From Tilletia caries (Eukaryota > Basidiomycota > Exobasidiomycetes > Tilletiales > Tilletiaceae), in the NCBI GenBank assembly GCA_032718865.1, contig JALUTQ010000022.1:41943-105942 (forward strand): 64,000 bases of DNA, in the 5' to 3' direction. The notes under the pieces were generated by a model. It was not told where the DNA came from. It searched no databases and saw only the letters and a list, made by a program, of their open reading frames with translations. The position numbers and the translations under genes were made by a program. This document shows positions 1-12,641 of this stretch, in pieces (positions within the stretch are counted from its first letter, which is position 1; every line of letters begins with the position of its first letter).

Positions 1-1
1 C

Positions 2-895
2 CCTTTCTCTGGTCCAATCTCGGTCTATGGTGCAGCCCGTCGATCGCAGGAGCCTTCGGAACGGGCCAAGCCGTACGAGCGCCCCCCTACTCCGCAAGGT
101 CCAGCTGCTCGCACGCGCTCGGCTCAGGTGCAGGACGGCCAGGGTCAGCCAGTCGTACAAGGAGGCCTCGCAGCATCGGCTCCCGCTCCGACTTCAGCAC
201 CAGCCCCAGCAGCAGCGGCGTCGGTACCTCAGCAAGCTCCTCCTATCGCCCAGGCTCCACTCTCCGTCGTGGGAGATGCGGAGATGACGGAAGCAGGCGG
301 TGAGAAGAAGCGACAGACTCGGCGCTACACGCTGACCAGCGAGCTCGGCCGCACCTTTCCCGTTCGCGACACGCTGCAGAAGATCATCGACAACCCCATC
401 ATGATCTCCACCGGCGAGCTTTTGGCCCAGCCCGAGCTGCAGAAAGCGCTTGCTCCCATGTTGCAGCGGCACAAGAGCTTCGACGCGAACGCGGTGCGAG
501 TGGAAGAGGAGCCGGACATCATGGACGTGGCATTCTTGGAACCGAAGATCAGTCGTGTGCTGTTCTCGTGCGGTGTTGGCAAGGTTCAAGTTCGAGTCGG
601 GAACTCGGATGTGACGGCGCTCTTGGACCCTGGCTCGGAGATCAACGTCATCAATCGCACCACCTGTGACCGTCTCCGTATTCCTCTCACACCATTCGAC
701 GGCACGATGAGGAACGCAGATGGTCGCCTGTCCCCCATGAACTACCGCTGCTGCAACGTCGAGCTAGAGGTCGGAGGTGTTCGTTCGCGTGCACACTTAT
801 ACGTCGTCGAAGGTCCCTCTTACGAGCTCCTCCTCGGTCGGCCTTGGCAGCGTCATGTTCGTTACCAGCACCGGGACATCGATGAGGGTCTACTG
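2..895 (+). CDS. Gypsy gag-pol fragment with retropepsin-like aspartic protease
   Basis: Open from the first bases of the window, so the N-terminus is missing. The first ~100 residues are Pro/Ala/Gln-rich and look like a Gag tail or linker. The C-terminal part has the retropepsin layout: a catalytic LLDPGSEINVI motif at about 625-657, then a hydrophobic flap region and a final LLLGRPW segment typical of fungal Gypsy proteases. The catalytic triplet reads Asp-Pro-Gly, where Asp-Ser/Thr-Gly is the common form; I cannot tell whether this is a lineage variant or damage. The frame runs straight into the TAAGG element at 896. Removing that element and one copy of its 8-bp duplication restores an open frame into the RT at 1800, so pro and pol were one ORF. 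Confidence 0.8.
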
Positions 896-1689
896 TAAGG
901 TTGTCCCCGGAGTAACGCGGAGAGCTCCGCCTCCGCACTTCCAAATTCCGCCGGAATTTTGACTTTCTGAGGCGAGCTCCGCCTCCGCAGACTAAGACAG
1001 AGCGGAAAAAAACCAGCTCCGCGTTCCGACGGAATTATACAAAAAGTTGAAATCCCAGCTCCGCGCTCCGCGTTTTTTTCTGTGCGTTTTCATAATGCTC
1101 CTCCGTGCTCCGTGTATGCGGAGCTCGGAATTCCGCGGAATTCCGTCGCAGCGCAGTGGTGGTATAAGTTGCTCTCAGAATGACTCTAATACACTCAGAG
1201 CTATACATTCACCATCCGACATTGTTGCGGTATTGACTCCAGTGCTATTTTTGAAGTTCTCAACGGATGATGATGCCTGTTTTATCCCCTGCGGGTGTCT
1301 CGAGGATGCCTATTTTTCTCGGAATTCCGCACTTTCCGCGGAAATTTTGCGGAATTCCGGCGGAGCGCACCCGAAATGAGGTCACGTGACCCTAATTTTT
1401 CGACTATCACGTGACCTCACAGCTCCGTCGGAATTCCGCGGAAATTCCGCCGGAATTTTCACACAATTTTTGACGACTCCGCGCTCCGCACTTTTTGGCA
1501 AGTAGGCCCAGGATTGGGCTCCGCCTCCGCACAAATTCCGGCGGAGTCCTCCAAGCGGACTCCGTGCTTTTTTAAGATCAAAAATTTCTCGAAAGTGAGC
1601 TCCGCGCTCCGCCTCCGGCGGAGCCCTCCGTCGGAGGAGTGCGGAGTCCGCAAAACCCCAGCTCCGCGTCAACTCCGGGGACAACCTTA
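896..1689. mobile_element. TAAGG-family TIR element 1 (hAT-like MITE)
   Basis: The ends are an exact inverted pair, TAAGGTTGTCCCCGGAGT on the left and its reverse complement on the right. They are flanked by the direct repeat GTCTACTG at 888-895 and 1690-1697. An 8-bp duplication plus a terminus matching YARNG fits the hAT superfamily. The interior codes for nothing I can recognise. It is built from many CTCCGC/GCGGAG boxes and holds an inverted CACGTGACC pair around 1381-1420. The element splits the Gypsy ORF cleanly. Element 2 (38985-48037) has the same ends and interior but lacks about 140 bp around the CACGTG pair. Confidence 0.88.
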
Positions 1690-4600
1690 GTCTACTGGCT
1701 ACCATCTATGACCCAACCACCAACCTCCCCTACTCGTTCATTGTTGCCCCTGCCGAGCAATCTGATCCCCGTTCCTCTTACTCGTCTCGCGGCATTGAAA
1801 TGGTGCGTGAGGTCTCTCACTTGTTGTGTTCAACGAAGTTGGAAGAGCTGCTCGAACAAGAAGACAGCCAACAAGAAGAGGCACTCCTCGCAGGGGAGCT
1901 GACAGACAGGCAAGACGACAAGACGCCTTCGGTCCTGACGATGTACAAGCCGGTCGCGCGCAAGGTTCGGCCCGTTGCTACCAACATCACCGAGGACGAC
2001 CGGGTCAAGATCAACATTCCCCCCGACTTCGAAGACGATCTTCCTCAGGTCCCCTTCTCCGCCCCTGCCTTCGAACCAGGAGAGCGTCTCACGCAAGCGC
2101 GCCTGGACGAGCTCAATCTCGACCCGGACAAGCTGCTCAATGACGAAGAGCGGAAGATTCTGGTTGCAGTGATTCGACAGAACGAGCTCGCCCTCGCCTT
2201 CGATGAGACGGAGAAAGGGGTTGTCGATCCCGACATTGTTCCCCCAGTCAAGATTCCGGTGGTAGAGCACACTCCATGGCACCACAGGAACATCCCGATC
2301 CCTGCCGCGATCAAGAAGGACGTCCTCCGCTTGCTTCAGGACAAGGTTGATTCGGGGCTATACGAGCCGTCGTCCGCGGGGTACACAAGCAAGTGGTTCG
2401 CGGTGGCCAAGAAACAGAAGGGTCAATATCGGATCGTCCACGATCTGCAGCCGCTCAACGGAGTCTCCGCGCGGAATCCTGGTGGGCTTCCCCAGATTGA
2501 TGCGTTCGTTGGGGAGCTCAGCGGCAAGGCATGTATTGGAACCTTGGATCACTTTTTCAGGTTTTTGATCAAGTCTGGTTAGCTGTTGAATCTCGCGACT
2601 TTACTACCTTCGAGACAGAGCTCGGTCGTCTCAGGCACACCCGACTTCCTCAAGGCGGCACCAACTCATGTGTGGTCTTCCATTACATTGTAGTGGCGAT
2701 CGTTGGTAGAGACGGAAAGGTGTATGTCGACGACACATTCATTCCCGGGCCAGATTCGACGTACGACGACGAGCCCATTCCCGAGAACCCAAAGGTCCGT
2801 CGTTTCGTATACGAGTACCTGGTCAAACTCAACCGCGTTTTGTCCCGTGTCGGGAAAGCCAAAATGACGATCTCTGCTCGAAAGATGGCGCCGATACGAC
2901 GAGCAGCCGAGGTTCTTGGGCAGGAGGTCAGTCCAGAAGGTCGTCGGGTCGCGAAGGGAAAGGTTGAGGCGATCGAGAAATGGAGCCGCTGCAGCACCGT
3001 TTCAGAAGTACGCAGTTTCCTCGGCATCGCAGGACAAGCACGCGCATGGATTCCAAACTACTCGGCTGTTGTCAAACCTCTCACCAACTTGACTCGGAAG
3101 GGTGTCGTGTTCGACTGGGGGGAGGAGCAGCAGAAGGCGATGGACGCGGTCAAGCAAGTTATGGCCCAGCGAACACACCTGGTCGAGCTCAAGTATGGCG
3201 AGGATATGAAGCCGATCAAGCTTGGCGTCGACGCAGGGCCACTGGCTTGTGGCTTTTGGCTTGGACAGGACGACGAGGGAGGCGTGACGCATGTGGCGAG
3301 ATACGGGTCGCTCCCCTTCAACGATCGCGAGCAGGCGTACTCCCAGGCCAAGCGCGAGTTATACGCCATCTTCCGTGCTCTGAAGTTCTTCAGGCACTGG
3401 TTGTGGGGTACTCGGGTCATTGTTTTCTCGGACGCCATGTTCATCAAGGGTATGCTTGCCAATCCGGAGCTTCCCAACTCGGCGATGACTCGATGGCTCG
3501 CGTATGTCATGCTGTTCGATCTGGCGGTGCAGCATGTCAAGGCCAAGGACAACGAGCTTGCTGACGGCCTGTCTCGTAGGCCGCCCCAGCCTGACGACGT
3601 TTCGGTCACCGATGATGAAGAATGGCTGACAGACCGTCTCGAAGACTTGCCCTCTGCTGGAGGATCAGATGAGACCCAGAACGTTGACCAGACCATCCTT
3701 GAACATTCTCACTCTTACTCCACTTCCTTCACTCCCGACCCCTCTCTTCTTCCTACCTCAGAGATAGAGCCGGTTGACCTGTTCTCCCTCCTGGTCGATG
3801 GTGGGAACGTTTCTTCCGTGTCGGCAGGTGTTGGAGTCGAGGGCTCCACGATTCGGACACTCTCGGATGAGCACCAAGGCGTTTTCGATTTCCTTGCCCT
3901 TGGCAAGAAGCCAGCGGGAGTCAACGACTTTGCTTCGAACAAACGCTTTCTGAAGAAGGCCTCGCAGTACTTTGTGGCAGGAAGGGCTCTGTGGAGACGT
4001 GGAGGAATCGAAGGAGCGGGCAGACTGGTTGTGGACGAAAAGGGGGAACAAGAGCGTTTGATGGGTTTGGCACACGAGGAGTCGGGTCACAAGGGTGTTC
4101 AGGCAACGGCACAGCAGCTGGAGAAGCGTTACTTCTGGACTTCGCTTTGGGCGGACGTGAGAAGCTGGATCGAGACTTGTGACGCTTGCCAGAAGCGAGA
4201 GCGGAGCAGCAGCGAGGCAATGATCCGACCCACAGCACCTCCAGACCCCTTCCAGCGCATCGGACTCGACATCACCTACATGCCAAAGGCGCTCGGCAGA
4301 CGATACCTTGTGGTGGTCCGCGACGATCTAAGCGGTTGGGTTGAGGCACGAGCTCTCAAAAGGAAGACGGCTAGAGCAGTAGCTCGTTTTTCTGGTCGAA
4401 GACGTCCTCACGCGCCATGGTCTCCCTCTCCAAGTGACCACGGACCAAGGCACGGAGTTTAAGGGCGTTGTGGACGTGTTGCTCAACAAGTATAAGGTCG
4501 ACATCACACGTACCAGCCCTTACAACCCTCGAGCCAATGGCGCGGTCGAACGAGGTCATGGCCCTCTCAAAGAAACCATCATCCACATTGCCCGTTTGCT

Positions 4601-5189
4601 GGACGTTCCATGGCCTCAAGCAGTTGAATTGGCTTGCTGGATCGATCGGACAACGGTGCGACGACAATACGGCCATTCTCCGTTCTTCCTGCTCCACGGC
4701 CACGAACCACTGCTTCCCCTCGACCTCGCTGGACCACTTTTAATCGAGAAATACCAGTCCATTCTCGACGATAAGGCAGCGCTGGCGGCGACAGTTGCGG
4801 ATCGAATCAACAGGCTTGCCTCTCATCAGCTGGTCGTTAATCTCGCTCGAAAGGCAAAGACGGATGCACGAGCAATTTCTTCCGCCCATCGAAACCTTCA
4901 GGAATCCCTTGTCGAGCCCAACTTCTCGCCCGGTCAGCTCGTCCTCATTCGCAACCTCAAGGCGATCGAGATTAAGAAGTCAGAGATCAAGCTCCAGGAC
5001 ACTTGGCATGGTCCTTACAAGGTTGTCTGGCAAGGCATCAACGGAGGAGTACACCTCTCGACACTCGAAGGCATCGCACTCCCCTCTGCATTTCACCCGA
5101 CGCATGTCAAGAGGTACCGCCCGCGCATCAAAGCCCTGCTGCAGCGAGACCCGGCCACCACCACCAAGGATGTCGTTGAGAAACCCTAG
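1690..5189 (+). pseudogene. Gypsy pol: RT, RNase H and integrase, frameshifted
   Basis: RT begins at about 2100 and carries an LDPDKLL...PIPAAIKKDV N-region. The frame slips near 2550 (around LD-F-QVFDQVW), then continues through the catalytic YVDD at about 2723. RNase H follows (3190-3600), and then an HHCC zinc-binding motif (H-E-E-S-G-H ... C-DAC, 4073-4195). The integrase core has its first Asp in GLDITY (about 4261). A one-base slip in a T-run near 4388 shifts frame, after which the second Asp (TTDQGTEF, 4436-4459) and the Glu (AVERGH, about 4540) are present, so the DDE triad survives across two frames. The C-terminal part has an HPTHVKRY segment typical of fungal Gypsy integrases. Two frameshifts and the upstream insertion make it non-functional. 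Confidence 0.88.
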
Positions 5190-5939
5190 GTTCTCTTCCT
5201 CGGTCGTGGGAGATGTGGTGGACTGAGTGGAGCTGGCCTGTGCTCTCTCCATCAGGCCTCATAAGCCAGCGGTCCAACATCGGCAGTCGGCCTCGCCAAC
5301 TGCACCCTCTCGTTCGCCGTCGTTCTTTCTCCTTCCATCGCGAGTTTCCTTTCATCTCCTTCTCATTCTCCCAACCGCCTCGCTGTCCTCTCTCATCCCA
5401 TCGAACCTTCTCGTTCTTCGCCTACCCTTGACCCTATCCCTATAAAGGAGGCGATATTGTACCTAGCGTCCCCTCTTGGGAGAGTAACAAATCAGACCTT
5501 CCTTTTTCCTCTCAGCTCCTTTCCTTTTCACTCGTCCCTTTTGATTGCGTTCCGCCCTCCTACCAACCTCCTCTTTTCCCCGCCTCAACTCCTACCCTCG
5601 AGCAGGTTCTCGACTACAATGTTGTAACTCAGGGGCGCACTTATCGCCTTTGACACGCTCCTCCGCTCAATTGACCTCTGCTCAGTCCGTGTTTCTCCTA
5701 TAGACCTGTTTGACTGCTGGGAGACATTCGCATCCCGAATCAACCAAATGCTCACAGTTTTGAAGTCCCACTAATCCAAGGGCGAGGCACACGCTCCGTC
5801 CACGCGTCCGAGCTTGGGCCCCTTGGTCACGAGCTTGGGCCTCTCAACCCAGAAAGTGCGGTTTAGAGTGTGGGGGGCCACCGGGCCATTGCTCCTTCCC
5901 CCACACACTTACTGTGAGTGGATGTCCATCTCTGAACAG
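5190..5939 (+). repeat. Gypsy 3' untranslated region and probable 3' LTR
   Basis: After the integrase stop there is a purine run (AAAGGAGGCGA, about 5444-5454), the usual place of a polypurine tract. It is followed at 5457 by TGTACC, a plausible LTR start. The LTR would end around 5939 with a CA dinucleotide. No second LTR lies in the window, so both limits are inferred. Nothing else is recognisable in this 750-bp stretch. Confidence 0.35.
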
Positions 5940-6058
5940 TGAACGATTTAAAGGCATTGCTGAACCTTTTTGTTCAACGATCATCGACCTCTTCCCTCTC
6001 TTCCTCCCTCACTCATTATCCCTCTCTGTGTCCTTGCCAGTTCCCATAGCAGCGGCAA

Positions 6059-7710
6059 ATGTCCTCCGAATCGATTTATGATCGATTCAATTTGCTCCCG
6101 GCACCTCCGCCAACAGCATTCTCGCATCATGGACCCGCCGTCCGGATGCGCCTGCCCGACTTTCAGACCGTGCAAGATGCCAGGGACTTCCTCGACAAAA
6201 TGTTTGTCTGTCACCATAGCGCTCTCCTGACTGGTACACGAACAACATTCGCCTCTCTTGTGGCGGTTTTGTGTATCTTCGTCGTGGGCTGGGAGGTCTC
6301 CCTGTACGTACACAGACGTCGATGGTTCCTTCGAATCGTCAAGACGCCGGAAGGAGTCATTATTGTACCGAACAACAACGCCGTATGGGCCACTTTCGGC
6401 CCGATCTTCTTGGCACTCAACTGCATCCAGGCCTTTGTCGAGCTCGCTTACCTGCATCGAGATCTTCCACTACCGCACATGCCCCTTTGGGTCATTCTCC
6501 AGTTCGTCCCACTGTCGTATGCCATGATCTGGTCAAGCTGGGCGAGCTATCACGGCCGCGTCCCGGGCTCGCAGCACTACGAGCTTCTTCATCGGGAATC
6601 ACGAGGACTAAAACTGTCGCCTTTTGCTGCGAATTGCGTCTGGATCGTGACTCCAACCGTGCTGGCCGTAATCGTCGCCATCCCGGCGTTTCTCAGCGAC
6701 GCTGTGAATCAGTCAGCGAGGCGAGACGCTATCCTCAAGATGGCGGAGATGTCTACGGCCACATATCTTTCGGAGGAGCTGATCAGATCGATACAAGAGG
6801 TGAGCCTTAAATGTTACTGCTGTGGTGGGGTTTCATCGTGGCTGAGCAGAGCCTCCCAACACTTTCACAGCTTTGGCTGCGACGACGGAGCGGTGCTGAA
6901 TTGATCAGCATCGGTACGATGATTTGGTACATCATTCTGCTCGGCTACATTGTCGTGTATGCCAGCATCTCCTTCCGACTTGCGATCAAACTGCATCAAC
7001 ATTTGTCCGCGCTTCTCCAGATCAAGCAAGCGCGGGCGGCCGTTGGAACCGTTCAAATCGAATGCTCGACATCGGTCGTTGTCTCCCCTTATGACGAAAG
7101 GGTGAAGCGGTGGTTCCCGGATTTGCCCTTATCTACTGCCGTCCTCGTTGAGGAGAAGGACGACGTCTTGATCACCAGCCCTACGGTTGGCCTTTTTCCA
7201 AACGTCGCTCCCGGGTCCGCTCGGCATGAACCACTAGGAGACGGACAGGGCTTCCGAAAGGTCCTTTGGCTATTCGGCCTACATACCGGCCTTATCACCA
7301 TTGGGGCCGTGATCTTCGCCGGTTTGGCCCTCGCTATCACCGTCGTCTCCGTCGATCTTGTCGAAATTAACGATTCAGAAAAGGCTCTGGGCATCGGGTT
7401 CCTGGTGACTCAGCTGATCGCTGCTTCGCTGGGTACTATGATAAGCGTTTGTAACACGATCTTGGACCACTCCGAAGCGTTCCAAACGCTGATGCATGGG
7501 ACCTATCGGGTGGGAACGATGGCTCTTCAAGACCAAAACCGACGATTTCACGAACAGCACTCACAGTACGATCAGCAGATAAAGATGACGAACAGAAAGT
7601 CGCCTTCGAGGACCAGCTCCAGCTCGACGGCAAAGATGAAAGATCCATCTGATGCAGGCCATGCTTGCGGAAAGAACAACACCGATACTATCGCGCATAA
7701 CGCAATGTAA
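6059..7710 (+). CDS. Seven-membrane-segment protein, lineage-specific family, copy 1
   Basis: Two exons, 6059-6799 and 6871-7710, joined by a 71-bp intron (GTGAGC...TTTCACAG) that keeps frame, giving 526 residues. The protein opens with IYDRFNLLPAPPPTAFS, almost the same as the start of the gene at 10389. Hydrophobic segments lie at about residues 61-83, 104-128, 140-163, 182-207, 257-280, 397-430 and 441-468. With an extracellular-type N-terminus this gives a seven-helix layout, like fungal receptor-type membrane proteins. The loop between segments 5 and 6 is long, and the tail is Ser/Thr/Lys-rich. I do not recognise a named family and infer no ligand. The paralogue at 10389 has its intron at the equivalent point, just before segment 5, which supports the model. 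Confidence 0.75.
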
Positions 7711-8169
7711 CGCTATTTACGGGTTGCTCGTCTCCAACGCAAACTTCACTCACTTGAGCGACTATGAACATGAGTATCATTGAAACCTTTTGCTGAGTAT
7801 CGCGAGTGGCTGTCGCCTGGCCTTGAGACCGCGAGGACGTAAGCGCGAGAAAACAAACCATTGCTGTCTGGCTGCGAATGCATCCTAATATCACGGTTGC
7901 ATCGCAACCGTTTCCCATTGCGCTACCACATCATATTCGGGTTGATATTCGCGCTGTCCGGCGTCGCCGTACGTGTAGCCTGAATGAAAGCCGCAGACGA
8001 ACTCCTGGTCTTCCCGTGCTCTTGCAAGCTGGGCTGTTGTACCCGAAGCCGTGGAAGAGCATTACCAGTTACTATTGATTCGGAGAGCTCTTCGTGCATC
8101 AAGGCCGCGGACGTATCTTCGAAGTAGGTGTGCGTTGACGAATTTACTGTTGACGTCCGCAGAGGAAGG

Positions 8170-9270
8170 TATTGGTCATTATCGCGTGTCAGGCCACATT
8201 GTGCAGGATTTCAGGTCGACCTGCCTCGAGCATGAGCACACAGGTAATGATGGAGTAGAGCAGAATGGACAGAAATATAGCCGCTGCGGTGCAGACGGTC
8301 ACTGTGCGAAAAACGTAGGTCAACACTTGATCTGATTACAGAGCGAGCGGGGTGATATACTCACAGGATTGGACTGGTTCACCAAAGGAGAGGAGAGAAG
8401 ATGTGTATGATCTCAGCTGTTTGAAAAGGCGCCACCACACTTTGTACACACTGATGAAGTGGAAAAGAACCTTTTGAGCTCGACGTGTGGGTACCGTGGC
8501 CACAATCTTCGATGGCTTGATTGACCGGAGGAAAGAACCTCTTCGTCGCGTCGTATTGCACTCGGTCATGTTGAAGAGCCAACTGAAGATCTTGGCTGGA
8601 CCGGCTTTGCGCTGTGAAGGGCCCGCGTCAGCGGAGGGAGACACCACAGTCGACCCACCGGGACGATTTCCTTCTCCACTCCTACTGCTACCCGGCGTAG
8701 ACGGTGAGGGGGGCTGACTGTCTTCGTTGCCAGAAAGGACGTATCGATTGTGAGTGAGCTCGTGGTTCGGGTTTCCAAGTTCCAGTCGGAAAGGGTTTTG
8801 CGCTATGTTCGGGCTGAGGACTGAGTCATGTAACCAGCGTTGGATTTGAAGATGCCGACGAAGTTGCAAAATGAGCAGAAAAGCCAGCGCGATGTGTTAG
8901 CGACCCAGCCAGGATGGTAATAACGATCCAGATGATATTGCCGATTGTGTGTAGAAGTGAGCGCCTTTCAGCTTCGAAATCCAGATGCCCTATGATGAGC
9001 ATCAAAGTCTTTGCATTAATGACATTGCACTCATGGTCAGATGTTGTCTTGTATTACACATTTTGAAGCGGTTCAACCATTCAACTCACATTGTGCATGT
9101 ATGGAATGATAACGTTGCCATTCCCCTGCGGACAAACCCGCAACAGTCACCAGCTCTGATCTGCAATCTTTCGCAGTACATATCACGTACGAGCCATATC
9201 CACCAAGCAGCAAGCGGTACGCGAACAAGAGCAGACAATGGAAAGGGTTTCAGCCTCGGTCACTTCACCT
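8170..9270 (-). pseudogene. Decayed third copy of the seven-membrane-segment family
   Basis: Scattered pieces on the minus strand match the two neighbouring genes. Near 9120-9160 a PQGNGNVIIPYMHNV stretch corresponds to IPRGHSKILIPNVHT of the gene at 10389. Near 8900-8960 IGNIIWIVITILAGS matches its segment 5. After a one-base frame slip (about 8890) comes LLILQLRRHLQ, matching LILDLRKHV. A long Ser/Pro-rich loop follows (8500-8750). After a GTGAGT donor near 8364 a membrane segment (TAAAIFLSILLYSIITCV) runs to a stop near 8173. The frame slip and the lack of a readable N-terminus suggest a pseudogene. An intron-rich functional gene is not fully excluded. Confidence 0.5.
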
Positions 9271-10388
9271 CTTCAGAATCTGCATCCCCTTGCCACTTTC
9301 CTCTCATCACGAGAGGTTGATTCTATGCCCTTGACCCCTTTTTAGCCCAGGCAAGCAGACCAAAGTGCTTCGAATCGACAAACTGAATCTTTAGGCCGGC
9401 CGCTCGGGAAAAAGAACACGGAGCAAGCTCGAAAGATGAAAAACACAAGGACGACGACGAAGCACGAACAACCATAGGTCTGTGCATTGAGAATCAAGGC
9501 AGGAACGTCTCTTTACGTCCAACATCCTCAAGATACATAAATGCAACGAACGGTCACGGACCTCCTTCGCTACTCCCGTCTCGTGCGTGGCGACATCTGT
9601 TCACCGGCTCCTCCAGGCACCCGGATCAGAGTTACTATCGGATTGGGCAATTCGAGATAATGAAGATTTGAAGGTGCAACAGGAATCGCGACATCGATCA
9701 GAAAGACTATAACACTCCGTCGTAGCTGAAGGGTCGCGGACCTCAGATCGCCAGTTGACTGTAACGCGCTTGGTATTGTTCTGCTCTAGCTGGTGGGCCT
9801 CTAGATACATTCGCTCGTACAGAGGGTTCGGAAGAAGGAAAAGGTGAAGAGAATGATCATGTGCAAAAGAGTGTGGGAATTGATCATGGATCGAAAGAAA
9901 GTGAAGGAAGAAACGGAAGAAGTAACCAAGGTATCCGAAGGGTCAGATGTCAGACCCTACAGTAGCAATCTCTGTGTCGTCGCTTCCCGAAGTTCAGAAC
10001 CCAACCTCGAATTTCTGTCGGACAGCTTTGGATGAGGGTTGACAGACGGTTTTGCTCCCTATCGCTTCGCCCGCTTCGGGGGTTACGTTGTCTCTCAACA
10101 CAATCGATGGCGATGTGGGCCCGAGTCGACCCCTCTCTCTGGCCTTATGACTGTGAGCTATGAAGCGCTCGGCGCCGAATCACCTACACTTCGCTGTTAC
10201 CCTCATTGCGAGGAACGCAAGGCTTAAAGGAAGCACCGGGTTGAGAATAACGATGCGGATGAATAAATAGTGAGCTTCCAATCAAGGGTTTCCTACCTTG
10301 CTAACCGATTCGTCATCGCCTTTGCTCCGCTATCTCTCTTCTTTTGGATCAACCTACCTTCTTTGTACAGCACACAGCAACTCAAAAC
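9271..10388. other. Intergenic region upstream of the second membrane-protein gene
   Basis: No convincing coding sequence on either strand. The last ~150 bases before 10389 are pyrimidine-rich (CTTTGCTCC, CTCTCTTCTTTT), as expected for a fungal promoter and 5' leader. Nothing else is recognised. Confidence 0.5.
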
Positions 10389-12134
10389 ATGGATATCTAC
10401 ACTCGCTTCAATCTCCCTCCGCCGCCGCCTCCGACCATGTTCTCTCGAGACCACACCGTTGCCAGAGCTCGAATGCCGAACTTCAACAGCGTCGATGAGA
10501 TTGCTACTTTCCTGGACGACATCAACCTTCCGCGGTACTCAACAAGCGCAACTGATTTCACTATCTTTGCGATCGCATTTGCCGTGGTTCTGTTGACAAC
10601 CCTTTCGCTCTTCATTCTTCAAAGAATCTACAACAAGACCTGGTGGGTCTTTCGCCTCATCCCACGCGGTCACAGCAAAATTCTGATCCCCAACGTACAT
10701 ACTTCCTGGGTCGTTTATATGGCCATCTACGGATGGGTTCGGGTCGCGTTCTACGCGGCAAATTATATCGCTCACGTACGACACGAGCCGATACCCAATC
10801 GGATCTTATGGGCGAGCATGATGTGGTCGCCAATCGCTTTCGCATGTTGGTACCAAACATGGGCCATCACAGCAGCGAGAGGAACGAGCGGATCGTCATC
10901 ATCGAACAATGTCCCCAGCCGGTCATCATCTCGGCCGATCCCATCATGGCTTGTCAACATCGTGTTTTTGTGTTTGCCACTCGGTCCCGCCATTGCAGCC
11001 CTGGTTCCAGGCGTGATCGGAAATCGCTCAGATGAACACGCGAGACATGGATGGTACGAATGGCACAGTAAATACGACGGCAAGACAGAGATGACCCGTG
11101 ATATGCTCTTGGATGCCCAGAACGTGAGTTGCTTCTAGCTGGTGGCTGAGAAAACTCTGCTGATGGACGCGTATACATTTGCAGATCTTTCACCAAACTC
11201 TTGAAGGCGTCTACTTCCTGAGTATCGCACTGACGATCTGGATGATCGTGTGCGTCCTGTGTGGCGGCGCGTACGCTTTCGCCTCATGCTCGCTCATCCT
11301 CGATCTCCGGAAACACGTCGCAAGCAAACTGCCACGCACATCCAGAACTTTCACACGGACGCCTTGCAATCTGTCATTTCCTGCTTCCAGAATCGAGGCG
11401 CCCCCCAGATGCATGCAGCGAGGGGAATGCATCGAAAAGCAAATGTCTTCTATAGACAAGGACGAGATTACCACAACTGGCAGCTGGATCGACGAAGGGC
11501 ATCAACGTCCCATTGGGAGCTCAGCATTCGCCGACGAAGCGCAAAATCGGCCCGTATCCTTCCTGCCAGCCGTGCCTCTGCTTGCAAAGCTCAGGTCTTT
11601 CACTCGCGGAGAGAATCTTAGGGCATATCAAGTCCTTCTGACGTTCATCAGTGAGTAGAAGATGTTGAGGCTGGCAACCTTACTTTAATTGACTCACAAT
11701 GCCATTCTCTGACCCATTTCAGTTCAATCTGGTGGGTATTTCAGGCCTTCAGTACATGCTTCAGCCCACAACTGACCCTATGCCTTCTTTCCCTACCATC
11801 GATGCACGAAGCGAGCGTAGTGCTGGGCTGCGTCATCTTTATTGTCCTTCTTCTGGTCGCAGTCGCCCGATTTTACCCTGATGCCGAGCGTGGTCACTTT
11901 GGTCACATTTTCAAAGCTACCGGGATGGCGGCTACGATCGCCAGTCTCATTGCTGGGACTACTTCCACCATCGCAGTCACACACACCACGTTTGAGGCCT
12001 CGTTTTCGATTCTTCTCCATGCATGGCGGAACGAAAAACGCAACCAATCCAAGGATACTGCGCAAAGTTTCGACGAAATGGGAGGAAGAGAAGACAAGGG
12101 CTGCTCTGCTCCATCTCCATCATCGCCCCCATGA
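10389..12134 (+). CDS. Seven-membrane-segment protein, lineage-specific family, copy 2
   Basis: Paralogue of the gene at 6059. It starts MDIYTRFNLPPPPPPTMFS. Exon 1 is 10389-11123 and exon 2 is 11185-11650; both junctions have consensus GTGAGT/GCAG and keep frame. The last exon starts at 11821 after GCGTAG. Between 11651 and 11820 there is either one 170-bp intron or two introns around a 9-base micro-exon (11723-11731); both stay in frame, and the micro-exon version better matches the paralogue's length. Hydrophobic segments appear in the same order as in copy 1, with the last two in the final exon (LGCVIFIVLLLVAVA and the TIASLIAGTTSTIAV region). Role unknown; a receptor-like membrane protein is an inference from topology only. 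Confidence 0.7.
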
Positions 12135-12641
12135 CTTCCTACACTCTCGACAAGGCCCGCCTGTTGATTATGCTTGAAATTGTGTTTTAAACAGAAGCCA
12201 GACATGTCGAAGTGCGGCCTGCCGGTCTATGTTCGAAGTCGGCGCAACGCAACGACAATCCGTCCCTAAGCCTTAAGCCTCAAGGTGCGGCCGCAATCAA
12301 CTCATCTCATTTCTTATATGATTCTAGGCCCTCGCCAAGCCCAACTTTCATCTCGGACAGCCGGCTGTCGTCGCGCATCCTCTGGGCATGAGGACGTGGA
12401 GGACTTCCTTGTTTATCTCATCCAGCGGCGGAGTGTGCGACGTAATGAGTCATGTAACGCCCAGAGCTTGCCTATGGAGTATGGACGCACGGTCAGTTGC
12501 AAATGTACATAAGAGGGCGTCCTTCTCAATGCATTTTGATCCCTCACCGCCTCGTCACTCATCCCTTGCATTCCTCCCTCCACCCTATCAACTTTTGCGG
12601 CTTCCAATCCTTACCCAGCAACCTGCGATCAGTCAACGGCC

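Larger units (their letters stand above)
1..5939 (+). mobile_element. Ty3/Gypsy-type LTR retrotransposon, 5'-truncated by the window edge
   Basis: The order protease, reverse transcriptase, RNase H, zinc-binding domain, integrase on one strand is the Ty3/Gypsy order. The gag start and 5' LTR lie upstream of the window. The pol region carries at least two single-base frameshifts (near 2550 and 4388) and a 794-bp insertion (896-1689), so this copy cannot make a full Pol protein. The right boundary is approximate because no second LTR is visible for comparison. Confidence 0.85.
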
